Origin: Verrucomicrobia bacterium 12-59-8
Lineage (GTDB): Bacteria > Verrucomicrobiota > Verrucomicrobiae > Verrucomicrobiales > Verrucomicrobiaceae
Direction: 5' to 3'
Assembly (NCBI GenBank): GCA_002279765.1
Contig: NCCR01000208.1
Coordinates: 1 to 7,478 of the forward strand
Length of the DNA: 7,478 bases
Part shown: positions 5,932 to 7,478 of the stretch, in pieces
Position numbering within the stretch: position 1 is the stretch's first letter
Layout: each line of letters begins with the position of its first letter
Translations under genes and position numbers: made by a program
The notes under the pieces: generated by a model
Database searches by the model: none
The model's input: only the letters and a program-made list of their open reading frames with translations
Told to the model about the DNA's origin: nothing

Positions 5932-7478
5932 ATCAAGGCCTCTAGATCGCTTTCGGTGAGGCCTTCCATCATGGGGGCTTGGTCGTTGAGTGCGGCTTCG
6001 ACGAGGCCGCGTTTTTGGGCCTGAAGTTTGAGGATGCGTTCTTCGACGGTGCCGCGGATGGCGAGGCGGTAGGCGTTGACGACTTTCTGCTGGCCGATGC
6101 GGTGGGCGCGGTCGATGGCCTGGGATTCCACGGCGGGATTCCACCAGGGGTCGGCGAGGATGACGTTGTCGGCGGCGGTGAGATTGAGGCCGTAGCCGCC
6201 GGCTTTGAGGCTGATGAGAAAGATGCGGCAGTTCGGGTCATTCTGGAAGCGGGCCACCTGCGCGGAGCGGTCCTGGCTGCTGCCGTCGAGGTAGGCGTGG
6301 TCGAGTTTTTCGGCCTTCAGGTGGTCGCGTATGAGGTGCAAGAATTTCACGAACTGGCTGAAGACGAGGAGCTTGCCGCCGGACTCCATGACGGATTCGA
6401 TCTGGCCGAGAAGGGCGGGCCATTTGCCGGAGAGGTCGTCCTGACCGAGACCTTTGAGGGCGTCGGGCTGGACGCCGGTGAGGCGGAGGTCGCAGCAGAC
6501 CTGGCGGAGGCGCAGGAGCACGGTGAACATGGTCATCTTGGCACCGTTCTGGCCGGAGCGGCGGCGGGCGGCTTTGATCTCCTCGCGGCCCTCTTCGAGA
6601 ATCTTGCGGTAGAACTCGCTCTGCGCGGCGCTGGGGGTACACCACAGCACCTGCTCGATCTTCTCGGGCAGGTCCTTGAGCACCTGGCGTTTGGTGCGGC
6701 GGAGGAAGTAGGGCAGCGTGAGTTTCTGCAGGCGCTGGGCGGCGTCGCGGCCTGCGGGGAGGTCCAGGCCGGACTGGATGGGGCTTTCGAAGCGCTCCTT
6801 GAAGGAACTTTGATTCCCCAAATACCCCGGTAGGGCGAAGTGGAAGATGGACCACAAATCGCGGACGCCGTTTTCCAAGGGTGTGCCGGTGAGAGCGATC
6901 CGGCCGCTGCAATTGAGGCTGCGGAGGGTCTTGGCGGCGTCGGTATCGGGGTTGCGGATGAAGCTGGCTTCATCCAAAAGAATCAAACCAAAGCGGATCG
7001 TTTGGTAATGTTTAATATCTCTGATGATCAATTGATAAGATGTCAATATCACGTCAAAAGCGGGGATCGTGCTGAGCGCTTTTTCACGGCCTGCGCCCTG
7101 AATTTGGAGCACCTTCAGGGTGGGGGCGAAGCGCTCGAACTCCGCCTGCCAGTTGCCGAGGAGGGACTTGGGGCAGACGACGATCATCGGGCCGCAATGG
7201 TCGCCTTTGCGCTGCTTGAGGAAGAGGGCCACGGCGATGCTCTGGACGGTTTTGCCCAGGCCCATTTCATCGGCCAGAATGCCGCCGCGACCGCGCAGGA
7301 TGCGGGAGGTCATCCAGCAGACGCCTTCCATCTGGTAAGGGCGGAGCATGCCAGCGAGATCGCCGATCTCGGCCTGCACTTCGCTACTTGTAACGCTAAT
7401 CTCGTTAGCGGCACCTGCGGCTTCATCGCCAAAGTAGGCGGCATGGGCTCCGTGGACGCGGGCACCTTCGGGGGTGAG
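5925..7478 (-). CDS. Snf2-family DNA helicase/ATPase, C-terminal part (5' partial)
   Basis: The frame stays open to the right edge, so the N-terminus is missing; 517 residues are visible. A GTG at 7379 is internal, since codons continue upstream without a stop. The complete Snf2 motor is here, numbered from the window edge: DEMGLGKT (motif I, 70-77), DEAS (motif II, 169-172), TGTPLEN (motif III, 197-203), then LVFSQF, SLKAGGYGLNLT and QAIDRAHRIGQQ (motifs IV to VI). Snf2 proteins use ATP to translocate on double-stranded DNA and remodel DNA-protein complexes. Bacterial ones are often about 1000 residues with an N-terminal SWIM or other domain, which would lie off-window. A linker rich in Ala, Glu and Ser (residues about 16-34) precedes the motor. 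Motif II ends in Ser where Gln or His is usual. An AT-rich patch lies just upstream of motif II. The role in the cell is unknown. Confidence 0.95.
   Translation of the reverse strand, partial: LTPEGARVHGAHAAYFGDEAAGAANEISVTSSEVQAEIGDLAGMLRPYQMEGVCWMTSRILRGRGGILADEMGLGKTVQSIAVALFLKQRKGDHCGPMIVVCPKSLLGNWQAEFERFAPTLKVLQIQGAGREKALSTIPAFDVILTSYQLIIRDIKHYQTIRFGLILLDEASFIRNPDTDAAKTLRSLNCSGRIALTGTPLENGVRDLWSIFHFALPGYLGNQSSFKERFESPIQSGLDLPAGRDAAQRLQKLTLPYFLRRTKRQVLKDLPEKIEQVLWCTPSAAQSEFYRKILEEGREEIKAARRRSGQNGAKMTMFTVLLRLRQVCCDLRLTGVQPDALKGLGQDDLSGKWPALLGQIESVMESGGKLLVFSQFVKFLHLIRDHLKAEKLDHAYLDGSSQDRSAQVARFQNDPNCRIFLISLKAGGYGLNLTAADNVILADPWWNPAVESQAIDRAHRIGQQKVVNAYRLAIRGTVEERILKLQAQKRGLVEAALNDQAPMMEGLTESDLEALIQ

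Noticed and set aside
5979..6833. A 284-codon + strand open frame opposite the Snf2 gene
   Set aside because: The product is a monotonous Ala/Gly/Glu/Val-rich string, the mirror of codon bias in the helicase gene, whose conserved motifs settle which strand is coding.
1..7478. A new defence or mobile system around the Snf2 helicase
   Set aside because: Snf2 proteins do occur in defence islands, but here the visible neighbours are a secreted hydrolase and Kup, with no nuclease, methylase, integrase, toxin or repeat array. The region beyond 7478 would be needed to revisit this.

Overview
The window is an ordinary chromosomal stretch of a GC-rich bacterium (about 60% G+C by eye). It probably belongs to Verrucomicrobiota (a Prosthecobacter-like Verrucomicrobiales member) or a related PVC-group lineage. 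This placement is inference. It rests on the mix of secreted SASA-type esterase, ceramidase-fold protein fused to a LamG domain, HGGG-type secreted hydrolase and large bacterial Snf2 protein, and on start codons without Shine-Dalgarno sequences. No rRNA, tRNA or marker gene is present to confirm it.

Layout: five protein genes fill almost the whole window. On the + strand are (1) a secreted SASA-family carbohydrate esterase cut by the left edge (2-778), (2) a secreted two-domain protein with a neutral/alkaline ceramidase-like domain and a C-terminal LamG/concanavalin-like domain (883-2979), (3) a complete Kup potassium transporter (3106-4992), and (4) a secreted alpha/beta hydrolase (5035-5931). 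On the - strand, converging on gene 4 and overlapping it by 7 bp, is (5) the C-terminal 517 residues of a Snf2-family helicase/ATPase (5925-7478), whose N-terminus lies beyond the right edge.

How they fit together: genes 1, 2 and 4 all carry export signals and hydrolase folds, which fits a polymer-degrading lifestyle (deacylation of glycans or lipid-linked substrates outside the cytoplasm). No polysaccharide lyase, sulfatase, transporter or regulator is here to define a substrate locus. Kup is a housekeeping K+ uptake system placed among them, and the Snf2 protein is an unrelated nucleic-acid motor. The gaps are short (104, 126 and 42 bp). The 126-bp gap before kup holds two abutting hairpins just ahead of the start codon.

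I found no mobile element, CRISPR array, RNA gene or evident new multi-gene system. The items most worth a second look are the ceramidase-like protein lacking the expected serine nucleophile, the tandem hairpins in the kup leader, a terminator-like hairpin inside the 3' end of the hydrolase gene, and an AT-rich patch with atypical codons in the Snf2 gene.
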